Shown one piece after another: positions 10,626-18,727 of a DNA stretch of 64,000 nt. The notes below the pieces were generated by a model. It did no database searches. It saw only the letters and a list, made by a program, of their open reading frames with translations, and was not told the DNA's origin. Position 1 is the first letter of the stretch, and the number at the start of each line of letters is the position of its first letter. The stretch lies in contig QYZZ01000033.1 in the NCBI GenBank assembly GCA_003838145.1, positions 30,355-94,354 on the forward strand, given 5' to 3'. The position numbers and the translations under genes were made by a program. Origin of the DNA: Tindallia sp. MSAO_Bac2. GTDB taxonomy: Bacteria > Bacillota > Clostridia > Peptostreptococcales > Tindalliaceae.

Positions 10626-12067
10626 CAGGAACCCTCCTCATCCAGTCGTTGAAATACTCGATGGCCATTTTGCTTTTGTGCTTTTTCCGGAAGATCCATG
10701 GGGTATTCACCATCAAAGCATGCCAGACAAAACTGTCGGCGAGGCTTTCCAACAGCCTTTACCAGTCCTTCAGGACTCAGGTAATTGAGACTGTCCGCTC
10801 CAATTACCTTTCGGATCTGTTCCACGGTTTTAACGGCACCAATTAACTGATTCCGGTCCGGGGTGTCAATGCCAAAGTAGCAGCTATAAGCTACCGGCGG
10901 TGAGCTGACCCTTACATGTACCTCTTTGGCTCCAGCCTGTTTCAGGGTTTCCACAATTCGTTTACTGGTGGTTCCACGGACGATGGAATCATCGATCAGT
11001 ATCAACCTTTTCCCTTCAATATTAGCTGCCATAGGGGAAAGCTTAAGCTTAACAGCCAGTTCCCTTATAGCCTGCGTCGGCTGAATAAAGGTTCTGCCGA
11101 TATATCGGTTTTTAATCAACCCTTCTCCGTAAGGAATTCCGGATTCCTCTGCGTAACCCAAAGCTACAGGAATGGAAGAATCCGGTACCGCCATAACCAT
11201 ATCTGCATCAACAGGGCTTTCTTTAGACAGGATCCGTCCTGAATTTTTCCTTGCCTGATAAACATTGATACCATCAATCACGCTGTCTGGTCTGGCAAAA
11301 TAGATATATTCAAATATGCAACTGGCTCTCCTGGGTGATGACATGAAAAATTCAGATTCGATTCCTTCCGGCGTTATGGTCACCATTTCACCTGGCTCAA
11401 CATCCCGTACCATGGTTGCACCCATCACATCAAAGGCGCTGCTTTCCGATGACAACACATAGCCTTTTTCCGTTTTTCCGATGCAAAGCGGTCTTAATCC
11501 CAAAGGATCCCTCACACCTATGAGGCATTCTTCATTCATAATCACCAGAGCATAGGCTCCCTTTATTAATTCCATGGACCGGCGGATGGCACCGTGAATG
11601 CCTTCGTTGCTGTAACGGGCAATTAGATTAACAATCACTTCCGAATCAATGGTGGTTTGAAAAACAACACCTGAATCCTCCAGCCGATCCCTTAATAGTT
11701 TGGCGTTTACCAGATTTCCATTATGTGCCAGAGCAATGGTTCCGCCTCTGTACCGCACCACCAGCGGTTGCGCATTTTCCACATCGGATTCTCCGGAGGT
11801 GGAGTAACGAACATGACCTACCCCTATGTGCCCCTTCAGCTTTTCCAGATCAGCATTGGAAAAAACTTCGGAAACCAGGCCCATGTCTTTATGCCATCTT
11901 GTTTTTTCTCCGTCATTAACTGCAATACCAGCGCTTTCCTGACCTCTGTGCTGCAAGGCATACAACCCAAAATAAAGCAGTTCCGACGTATGGTCGTCCT
12001 CTGTCTGGATAAGACCGGCAACACCACACTCTTCCCTTAAATCATCCCACATCATTTCATTCGACAC
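10625..12067 (-). CDS. purF: Amidophosphoribosyltransferase (Fe-S type, with propeptide)
   Basis: PurF commits PRPP to purine synthesis. The ORF track extends the frame to 12229, which would overlap purC. The supported start is GTG at 12065-12067, with TGGAGGG six bases upstream and just after the purC stop, giving 480 residues. The N-terminal Cys nucleophile then sits at residue 14 ('REECGVAGLI') behind a short propeptide, as in the Bacillus-type enzyme. Cysteines in 'RASCIFEYIYFARPDS', 'SCYFGIDTPDR' and 'FCLACFDGEYPM' match the [4Fe-4S]-ligand pattern of that type. The PRPP loop 'RLILIDDSIVRGTTS' is intact. Confidence 0.96.
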   Translation of the reverse strand: MSNEMMWDDLREECGVAGLIQTEDDHTSELLYFGLYALQHRGQESAGIAVNDGEKTRWHKDMGLVSEVFSNADLEKLKGHIGVGHVRYSTSGESDVENAQPLVVRYRGGTIALAHNGNLVNAKLLRDRLEDSGVVFQTTIDSEVIVNLIARYSNEGIHGAIRRSMELIKGAYALVIMNEECLIGVRDPLGLRPLCIGKTEKGYVLSSESSAFDVMGATMVRDVEPGEMVTITPEGIESEFFMSSPRRASCIFEYIYFARPDSVIDGINVYQARKNSGRILSKESPVDADMVMAVPDSSIPVALGYAEESGIPYGEGLIKNRYIGRTFIQPTQAIRELAVKLKLSPMAANIEGKRLILIDDSIVRGTTSKRIVETLKQAGAKEVHVRVSSPPVAYSCYFGIDTPDRNQLIGAVKTVEQIRKVIGADSLNYLSPEGLVKAVGKPRRQFCLACFDGEYPMDLPEKAQKQNGHRVFQRLDEEGS

Positions 12068-12083
12068 AGCAAACCCTCCATTT

Positions 12084-12818
12084 TCAGGCATTAAGCGCCT
12101 TTTTAACCCGATCCAGTACTTCCTGATAGTGTTCTGCCACTTGTCCAAGATCTTTCCGAAACCTGTCTTTATCCATGACTTCACCTGTTTTGATGTCCCA
12201 TAACCGGCAGGTATCCGGTGATATTTCATCCGCCAGCAGTACTTCAGCTTCTTTCAGTCCAAATTCAAGTTTAAAATCCACTAGGGTAAGTCCGGCTTTT
12301 TCCATCAGCTCCACCAGCACCTGGTTCACTTTCAGGGCAGCTGCTCTTATACTGGATACCTGTTCCTCCGTGGCCCACTCCAAAGCAATGATATGATCTT
12401 CACTAACCATCGGATCTCCCAGTTCATCCTTTTTAAATGAATATTCCACAATTGGCTTTTTCATTATCTTTCCTTCTTCAATTCCCATATTTCGGGCCAT
12501 TGATCCGGCAGCAACGTTACGCACAATCACTTCCAACGGTATGATATCCACAGCATAAACCAGCATTTCCCTATCGGATAACTGCCTCAGAAAGTGAGTT
12601 TTTACTCCCTTTTCTTCCAGATACGGATAAAGTAGTGATGACAACGTATTATTAATAATTCCTTTGCCGTGGATCTGACTTTTCTTTTTGCCATTGAAGG
12701 CGGTGGCATCATCCTTAAAGTACACGATCACAGTCGATGGGTCCTGAGTTGCATATACCTGCTTTGCCTTTCCTTCATAAAGCATTTCTTTTTTTTCCGG
12801 CGTTAACATGTCTGTCAT
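12084..12818 (-). CDS. purC: SAICAR synthetase
   Basis: PurC couples CAIR and aspartate using ATP. The 244-residue product begins 'LTPEKKEMLYEGKAKQVYAT' and has 'KDDATAFNGKKKSQIHGKGIINN', 'PLEVIVRNVAAGSMARNMG', 'LVDFKLEFGL' and 'VLLADEISPDTCRLWD'. It lies four bases after purE, with AGGGAG eight bases before its ATG. purB, the next enzyme, is not in this window. Confidence 0.97.
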   Translation of the reverse strand: MTDMLTPEKKEMLYEGKAKQVYATQDPSTVIVYFKDDATAFNGKKKSQIHGKGIINNTLSSLLYPYLEEKGVKTHFLRQLSDREMLVYAVDIIPLEVIVRNVAAGSMARNMGIEEGKIMKKPIVEYSFKKDELGDPMVSEDHIIALEWATEEQVSSIRAAALKVNQVLVELMEKAGLTLVDFKLEFGLKEAEVLLADEISPDTCRLWDIKTGEVMDKDRFRKDLGQVAEHYQEVLDRVKKALNA

Positions 12819-12822
12819 CCCC

Positions 12823-13341
12823 CTATCTCCCTTCTAAAAAACCATCAATTCCTGTTTTTTCAAGGGTTTCTGCTTTTTTTAGCACCTGATCACTTTGCTG
12901 ATTGCGAAAAGCTTCCAGCTTTTCTGTTATATCCGGGTTAGAAATACTTAAAATCTGCGCTGCCAGCAGCCCGGCATTTTTTGCGCCATTAATGGCAACC
13001 GTGGCCACAGGAATTCCTGCCGGCATCTGAACGATGGATAAAAGAGAATCCCAGCCACTTAAAGATCTGCTTTTTACCGGCACTCCTATTACCGGAAGAG
13101 TGGTCATGGATGCCACCATACCCGGTAAGTGGGCAGCACCACCTGCTCCGGCAATAATAACTCTAATTCCCCGTTCCCTGGCTTTTTGTGCGTAATCAAC
13201 CATCCGCTCCGGTGTTCTGTGAGCCGACACAATCGTTGTTTCACACGCAATGTCCAAGTCCTCCAGTGCCTGTGCAGCCTCTTTCATCACCGGCAGATCA
13301 GAATCACTGCCCATAATGATGCCAACTTCCGGTCTATTCAT
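12823..13341 (-). CDS. purE: N5-carboxyaminoimidazole ribonucleotide mutase
   Basis: PurE moves the carboxyl group of N5-CAIR to carbon 4. The 172-residue product has the class I signature: '[18 protein letters not shown]', '[16 protein letters not shown]', '[29 protein letters not shown]' and '[19 protein letters not shown]'. Being paired with purK supports the N5-CAIR route rather than the single-enzyme class II route. It lies 17 bp after purK. Confidence 0.97.
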   Translation of the reverse strand: MNRPEVGIIMGSDSDLPVMKEAAQALEDLDIACETTIVSAHRTPERMVDYAQKARERGIRVIIAGAGGAAHLPGMVASMTTLPVIGVPVKSRSLSGWDSLLSIVQMPAGIPVATVAINGAKNAGLLAAQILSISNPDITEKLEAFRNQQSDQVLKKAETLEKTGIDGFLEGR

Positions 13342-13358
13342 AAAATCAGCCTCCTCTA

Positions 13359-14522
13359 TTACATCAATTTTTCTTCAGCCACTTTTACCTTTAAAATCCG
13401 GCGTACTTCCTCAACTTTTTCCAGGGCTTCCTCCCTGCTCTCTCCCAAAATGGTTACATGCCCCATTTTCCTGCCAGGCCTGCTTTCTGTTTTCCCATAT
13501 AGATGCGGGTAAACATCTCCCAGTTGCATTGCTTCCGAAATACCTTCCAGAACCGGTGCTCCTGTGTTGGCAGGATCACCCAGTAAATTCAGCATCACTG
13601 CCGGCTTAAACAGCTTCGGCTTTTCCAGGGGCCAGCCCATAATGGCCCGGATTTGCTGACCGAATTGCGAAATATTACATGCTTCTATGGTGTAATGTCC
13701 GGAATTATGAGTTCTGGGGGCAATTTCATTAATTAACAGATTTTCAGCTTCATCCACAAACATTTCTATGCAAAAAATCCCAATGCCTTTCAGCTGTTTC
13801 ATAGCATCACTTGCCAGATCCTGAGCCTGCCTAAGCACTGTATCCGGAAGCGGTGCCGGCACTATGCTCATATCCAGGATATTTTCTTTATGAATGTTCT
13901 GACCCACCGGGAATGTTTCCGTGTTTCCGTTGTGGTCTCTTGCCACAATAACTGAAATCTCCATCTGATAATTCACAAATTTTTCTGCCATCAGCGATGC
14001 TCCATCTCCTCCAAGAGCAAAAAAGGCGTCTTTCAGATCTTCCGGTCCATCAACTTTGGCATTTCCTTTCCCATCATAACCACCCTTGCGGGATTTCAGA
14101 AGAAAGGGGTATCCGAACAGATCCGCTGCTCTGTTCATATCAGCGGGTTCCAGAATTTTTATGTATGGAGACACAGGTAATCCACAGGCATCCAATCTTT
14201 GATTCTGACGATATTTATCCTGAATCATGTAGAGGGTTTCCGCAGAAGGCATAACCTTACAGCCACCTTCTTCCAGTTTCATCAGGGTTTCTGCATTGAT
14301 ATGTTCAAACTCATAGGTAAGTCGAAGACTTTTTTCAGCCAGCCTATTAATACTTGCCTCATCAAAAAAACGGCCATGAATCATTTCATGAGCCATTACT
14401 CCTGCCGGGCAATTGTCTGAAGGGTCCAAAACGGCAAAAGTCAAGCCCATTCGGTGTCCTTCCATCAGCAGCATTTTTCCTAATTGTCCTCCGCCAACGA
14501 CTCCAATGTCACAGCGTTTCAC
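13359..14522 (-). CDS. purK: N5-carboxyaminoimidazole ribonucleotide synthase
   Basis: PurK carboxylates AIR with bicarbonate and ATP. The 387-residue ATP-grasp product has '[21 protein letters not shown]', '[20 protein letters not shown]'-type glycine-rich lid sequence, '[32 protein letters not shown]' and '[25 protein letters not shown]'. It starts at GTG with AAAGGAGG eight bases upstream. It is the first biosynthetic gene of the run, 99 bp after the permease and behind a terminator hairpin, so it may be reached by read-through or have its own weak promoter. Confidence 0.96.
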   Translation of the reverse strand: MKRCDIGVVGGGQLGKMLLMEGHRMGLTFAVLDPSDNCPAGVMAHEMIHGRFFDEASINRLAEKSLRLTYEFEHINAETLMKLEEGGCKVMPSAETLYMIQDKYRQNQRLDACGLPVSPYIKILEPADMNRAADLFGYPFLLKSRKGGYDGKGNAKVDGPEDLKDAFFALGGDGASLMAEKFVNYQMEISVIVARDHNGNTETFPVGQNIHKENILDMSIVPAPLPDTVLRQAQDLASDAMKQLKGIGIFCIEMFVDEAENLLINEIAPRTHNSGHYTIEACNISQFGQQIRAIMGWPLEKPKLFKPAVMLNLLGDPANTGAPVLEGISEAMQLGDVYPHLYGKTESRPGRKMGHVTILGESREEALEKVEEVRRILKVKVAEEKLM

Positions 14523-14576
14523 TGGTTGTGCCTCCTTTAAATAAAGATGAACTAAAAGTGTTTATCCTAAAAAGCA

Positions 14577-14613
14577 ACGGCAGAAAGATCTGTAAGTCTT
14601 CCTGCCGTCATGT
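14577..14613 (-). terminator. Intrinsic terminator between pbuG and purK
   Basis: A 12-bp stem (ACGGCAG[G/A]AAGA / TCTT[T/C]CTGCCGT) with an 8-base loop is followed on the minus strand by TGCTTTTT; the opposite strand has T8. Its place between the permease and pur genes could make it a partial terminator setting the ratio of the two. Confidence 0.75.
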
Positions 14614-14621
14614 TTTTTTTA

Positions 14622-15950
14622 TTAATGCGGCAGTATGGTGAATCGCAGGATAAATAGTAAAGCCAACACATATATTGCCGGATGAACGTCTTTTCCTTCT
14701 CCTACAGCCACTTTAGTAATTGGGTAAAAGATCAGGCCGGCAGCAATGCCATTTGCAATACTGAAAGTAAAGGGCATTATAGCAATAGTCAGGAATGCCG
14801 GCATTGCTTCGGTAAAGTTGTCAAAATTGATATTTTTCACTGTGCTCATCATAAGAACGCCCACAACAATCAAAGCCGGAGCCGTTGCCTGAGGCGGAAC
14901 AACCAGGGCAATAGGCGCCAGTGCTATGGCGAACAAAAACAACACACCCGTTGTCACAGCAGTAAGTCCTGTCTTGCCGCCTTCCGAAACCCCTGCAGCA
15001 GACTCTACATAAGTGGTTACCGTAGATGTACCCAGAACCGCACCGGCAGAAGTGGCAATTGCATCTGACCACAGCGCCTGCTTCATATTGGGAAGTTTTC
15101 CCTCTTCATCCAGCATACCAGCTTTATTACCGGTCCCGATAAGGGTTCCGATGGTATCAAACATATCCACCAAACTGAAGGATACCACTACAAAAAGTAC
15201 GCTGGTCAGTGCACCTGTAATTCCAGCTTCGCCAATGGCAAGCAGCCCAGCCAGATCCATCTTCATAAAGGTTGGGGATATATCAGGTCTTGCAAAAGCA
15301 GCAATATCAGTGCTGGTAACACCCATGGGAATTCCGATGGCTGTTGTCAGCAAAATACCAATCAAAATAGCGCCCTTCATTCCCTTTGCCATTAAAATTC
15401 CTGTAATAACAAGGCCGATTACTGATAAAATAACTTTAGGATCAGTAAAACTGCCAAAATCCACCAAAGTGGCTTCATAAGGTATGACAATGCCTCCATT
15501 TTTCAGACCAATCAGTGCAATAAAAAGACCAATACCACCGCCAATAGCATGTTTTAGCGAGTTGGGAATAGCGTTCACAATCGCTTCTCTGGTGCCCGTT
15601 GCAGTTAACAGCATAAATACAAGTCCTGAAATAAAAACAGCTGCCAATGCCTGTTCCCAGGTGTAATTCATACCCAGTACGACACTAAAAGCAAAAAACG
15701 CGTTCAGTCCCATGCCCGGTGCCTGCGCAAAAGGCAGATTGGCATAAAATCCCATGATAAAGGTTCCAATGGCCGCCGAAATACAGGTAGCCAGAAAAAC
15801 TGCGTTAAAATCCATTCCGGCTGCGGATAATATATCCGGATTAACAAAAAGTATGTACGCCATTGTGATAAAAGTAGTGAACCCCGCCAAAATTTCTGTT
15901 TTGACATTTGTGCCCCGTTCCGTTAACTTAAAATAACTGTCCATGATCAA
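14622..15950 (-). CDS. pbuG: NCS2/AzgA-family guanine-hypoxanthine permease
   Basis: The 442-residue membrane protein has about 12-13 hydrophobic segments. It starts with the AzgA-family pattern 'FKLTERGTNVKTEILAGFTTFITMAYILFVNPDIL' and has 'PGMGLNAFFAFSVV', 'GGGIGLFIALIGLKNGGIV', 'VSFSLVDMFDTIGTLIGTGNKAGMLDEEG' and 'GTSTVTTYVESAAGVSEGGKTGLTAV'. The length is as in B. subtilis PbuG. The guanine-class purine riboswitch in its leader strongly supports purine-base uptake. AGGAGG precedes the ATG. Confidence 0.92.
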   Translation of the reverse strand: MIMDSYFKLTERGTNVKTEILAGFTTFITMAYILFVNPDILSAAGMDFNAVFLATCISAAIGTFIMGFYANLPFAQAPGMGLNAFFAFSVVLGMNYTWEQALAAVFISGLVFMLLTATGTREAIVNAIPNSLKHAIGGGIGLFIALIGLKNGGIVIPYEATLVDFGSFTDPKVILSVIGLVITGILMAKGMKGAILIGILLTTAIGIPMGVTSTDIAAFARPDISPTFMKMDLAGLLAIGEAGITGALTSVLFVVVSFSLVDMFDTIGTLIGTGNKAGMLDEEGKLPNMKQALWSDAIATSAGAVLGTSTVTTYVESAAGVSEGGKTGLTAVTTGVLFLFAIALAPIALVVPPQATAPALIVVGVLMMSTVKNINFDNFTEAMPAFLTIAIMPFTFSIANGIAAGLIFYPITKVAVGEGKDVHPAIYVLALLFILRFTILPH

Positions 15951-15991
15951 AATGCCTCCTTAGTATAATTCGTTTTTTTGAAAGCGATGCA

Positions 15992-16047
15992 GAAATAAGA
16001 AAAGTCCTGTTGCCGATTCCATAGAGTGAATCAAGCCCAGGACTTTC
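15992..16047 (-). terminator. Expression-platform terminator of the purine riboswitch
   Basis: On the minus strand AAAGTCCTG pairs with CAGGACTTT across a loop of about 28 bases and is followed by TTTTCTTATTTCT. It lies between the aptamer and pbuG, as expected for a transcription-OFF switch when purine is bound. Confidence 0.8.
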
Positions 16048-16103
16048 ATTGATCAGTAAACCCTTCTCATTAAGAAGAGCCAACATCGCCTTTCGGCACA
16101 GGC

Positions 16104-16178
16104 CTCACTCGTAGTAGAGCCATTTACGGTGACTCTGTAGAAACTGCCGAACCATATTATCGGCATTATAAGGTTGAG
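16104..16178 (-). promoter_or_regulatory. Purine riboswitch aptamer (guanine/hypoxanthine class)
   Basis: The RNA reads TATAATGCCGATAATATGG, then a P2 closing strand, GTTTCTAC, then P3 AGAG..CTCT around CACCGTAAATG, then ACTACGAG. These match the purine-aptamer P2/L2, J2/3 and P3/L3 consensus. The C in 'ACTA' is the specificity position (C74), pointing to guanine or hypoxanthine rather than adenine. P1 is extended but has three internal mismatches. Confidence 0.93.
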
Positions 16179-16188
16179 TTCTTTCTTT

Positions 16189-16216
16189 ATCATAGCAAAA
16201 ACGAAACAAAAAGCAA
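16189..16216 (-). promoter_or_regulatory. Sigma-A promoter for pbuG (and perhaps the pur genes)
   Basis: TTGCTT (-35, 16211-16216) and TATGAT (-10, 16189-16194) are 16 bases apart, just upstream of the aptamer. Confidence 0.7.
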
Positions 16217-16291
16217 AGCATTTTTCGAATCTTTTTATCCATTATTTTGCAAATAAACCTTCTCACCCTGAACATTTATCCATTCACCCTG

Positions 16292-18694
16292 TTAAATGTT
16301 CGGATTTTCTGCCTCCAGCTGAAATCCATCCTCCCGAAACAAACTTAAGCAGGCATCCGCCACCGCTTCATCATACCAGTAACCCCGGTATACTTCTATT
16401 TCCTTGAGGGCATAGTCCAATCCCAATGCCGGTCGTTGAGGGCGGTGCGAAGAGATGGCCTCCACCACATCTGATACCATTAAAATTTTTGCTCCCAGCA
16501 GAATTTCTTCCCTTTTCAGTCCATTAGGGTAGCCGGAACCATCTATTTTTTCATGATGCTGTAAAATCATGTCAGCAACAGGCCAGTCAAAATCAATATC
16601 TGCCAGTACATCATAAGCATTCTGAGGGTGGGTTTTAATGAACTCGAATTCCAGCGGTGTCAGCCGGGAAGGCTTGCTGAGAATTTCCGAAGGAATGATG
16701 ATCTTCCCTATGTCATGCAAGGCAGCCGCAATCCAAAGGCCCTGGATCTGACTTTCGTGCATGTTCATTTTCCTCCCAATAGCTACAGCTAACTGAGCTA
16801 CTCGCTGCTGGTGTCCAAAAATATATAAGTCCCGCTTTTCCGATAGTTTAGCAAAACTGTTAACGGTTTCTGTCAATGCTCTTTTCAATTGCTCTTCTAT
16901 CCGTTTTTGACCGGAAATATCAGTGTAAGTAGCCTGATGACCGGCAATTTTGCCGTCCACCATAATTGGGCCTCCACGAATGATCACTGGTATCTCTTTA
17001 CCGTGTTTGGAGTATCTCAGGGTTTCAACCTCCAGGTTCTGAAGGCGGCCGGCGAGTCTTTCGATTCTTTTGGCTTCCTCCAGCTGATGAGGTGCCACTA
17101 TTAAATCGTCAATTCTTTGACCCCGACACTCTTTAGCAGTATATTCAAAAGTATCTGCAAATTTCCGATTCACATTTTTAATGATCATGTCTTTCGTCAT
17201 ATGAACAATGGCGTCAGGTGATTGCTGGAAAAATGAAGACAAAATCTGTTCCTGATAGCTCATGGCTTTTTCCAGTTCTTTTTCTTCTGAAATATCAGTA
17301 ATGATTCCGCTGAATTGTTGTAATTTGCCATTGTCATTCCAACGCACCGGCCTGCCGCTGATTCTTGCCCAGAAAGAGCCGCCGTCTTTACGTCGCATCA
17401 GAATCTCTTTCTGATAGTTTTTTTCTTCCCGTATTGTTTCTTCATCACTTTTCAGTACTTCTGACCGAACAGAAGGGTCGATTCGCTCATTCCATTCTTC
17501 CGTCGTAATGATTTCATCTGAGAGCCCCAATATTCTTCGACTTCCCGCATCAAGGTAGATGGTTTTATTTTCCAGATCCCATTCCCATATCCCGGAACCG
17601 CTGCCTTCCAGCACAAAAGTAAGCTGTCGCCTGTTCTCTATCAGACGGTTCATTTTTTCACGCCATCCGCTTATGTCTGTGTGGGTTCCGGTGATTCGGA
17701 GAGGTTGCCCATTTTCATCCCACGCCACCACCTTCCCCCTTGAGAGTATCCAGCAGTAACTGCCGTCTTTTTTTCTCATTCGGAACTCATAACGATGAAA
17801 AAGATACTCCCCGTTACGAAACTGTTGAAGGATTTTATGTATTCGCTGATGGTCCTCCGGATGAATATGGTCAGCGAAAAAATCAATGCTGTTTTCAATT
17901 TCTTCCTTCGTATATCCCAGCATACCGGCCCACTGTTCCGTTATTGTGTTTTTGCCTTCCGTCAGATCCCAGTCCCACACTCCGTCCTGGCTACCTTCTA
18001 TGGCAAAGCTCCAGCGCTCCTTGCTGCTTTTAATCTGGCTTTCCTGCCGCTTCAATTGCTTATAGTGCTCCTGAAGTTCCTGTTCAGTGGCCCGAAGCTG
18101 TTGAATGGAAACTTCCCGCTGCTGATTTACTGCACTCAACTCAGCACGAACAGACTGCCGATCCTGAGTTCCCTGTATCATTTCAGCAAAATACTCCGTC
18201 AGCATTTGCAAAAACGATAAGTGCTGATTCAGTTCCATAATAGACAGTACCGGAACTTCCTGTAGGCTTTTAAGATAATTTTCTTCATCAAATCCGAATT
18301 TTTTTGCCTGTTGGCGGAACCTTTCCTGATTAGGAGGTTCAAGGAAAAATTCTCCAAGAATCAATGTGGCTACTTTCCTCTCTCCAGCCATAATGGGCAC
18401 CGCAACATTTATCAGACCATTTGCGCAGGTTTGCCGGTAACTCGTCTGACTGGACTTATCCGTGATCAGACGAACCATTTTTTTATTGCTAAATCGGCAG
18501 CATTCTTTTGCCTCCGGATTTTTTTGATGAAACTCCCTGCAGAGCCTTTGATGAGACGCCTCTGTCACCGAGTTTCCTTCCATATCCATCAACAAAGCAG
18601 TTAAACCTGTAGATTTTTGAAAGTCTGTTAGTATTTCCCTGAATCGTTGAAATTCATCATTTTTTTCCAGCTGCAACGGTTTTTCGAGAGACAC
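16292..18694 (-). CDS. PocR-PAS-PAS-PAS-HD-GYP signalling protein (second of tandem pair)
   Basis: The predicted 800-residue soluble protein opens with a PocR sensory domain (cysteine-rich 'CREFHQKNPEAKECCRFSNKKM', 'ANGLINVAVPIMAGERKVATLILGEFFLEPP'). A short coiled coil and three PAS/PAC units follow: 'GVWDWDLTEGKNT', 'GIWEWDLENKTIYLD', 'SFFQQSPDAIVHM'. The C-terminal HD-GYP domain is intact at the motif level ('AALHDIGKIIIP', 'LQHHEKIDGSGYPNG', 'ISSHRPQRPAL'), so cyclic-di-GMP hydrolysis is likely. The ORF track starts at TTG 18727. GTG at 18694, nine bases after AAAGGAG, is preferred; ATG at 18703 is an alternative. It directly follows its paralogue. Confidence 0.88.
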   Translation of the reverse strand: MSLEKPLQLEKNDEFQRFREILTDFQKSTGLTALLMDMEGNSVTEASHQRLCREFHQKNPEAKECCRFSNKKMVRLITDKSSQTSYRQTCANGLINVAVPIMAGERKVATLILGEFFLEPPNQERFRQQAKKFGFDEENYLKSLQEVPVLSIMELNQHLSFLQMLTEYFAEMIQGTQDRQSVRAELSAVNQQREVSIQQLRATEQELQEHYKQLKRQESQIKSSKERWSFAIEGSQDGVWDWDLTEGKNTITEQWAGMLGYTKEEIENSIDFFADHIHPEDHQRIHKILQQFRNGEYLFHRYEFRMRKKDGSYCWILSRGKVVAWDENGQPLRITGTHTDISGWREKMNRLIENRRQLTFVLEGSGSGIWEWDLENKTIYLDAGSRRILGLSDEIITTEEWNERIDPSVRSEVLKSDEETIREEKNYQKEILMRRKDGGSFWARISGRPVRWNDNGKLQQFSGIITDISEEKELEKAMSYQEQILSSFFQQSPDAIVHMTKDMIIKNVNRKFADTFEYTAKECRGQRIDDLIVAPHQLEEAKRIERLAGRLQNLEVETLRYSKHGKEIPVIIRGGPIMVDGKIAGHQATYTDISGQKRIEEQLKRALTETVNSFAKLSEKRDLYIFGHQQRVAQLAVAIGRKMNMHESQIQGLWIAAALHDIGKIIIPSEILSKPSRLTPLEFEFIKTHPQNAYDVLADIDFDWPVADMILQHHEKIDGSGYPNGLKREEILLGAKILMVSDVVEAISSHRPQRPALGLDYALKEIEVYRGYWYDEAVADACLSLFREDGFQLEAENPNI

Positions 18695-18727
18695 AGTTCT
18701 CATCTCCTTTCCCTGGACTCTCAACAA

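Noticed and set aside
12068-12229. N-terminal extension of PurF in the ORF track
   Set aside because: It would overlap purC by about 146 bp and displace the propeptide; GTG 12067 has the ribosome site.
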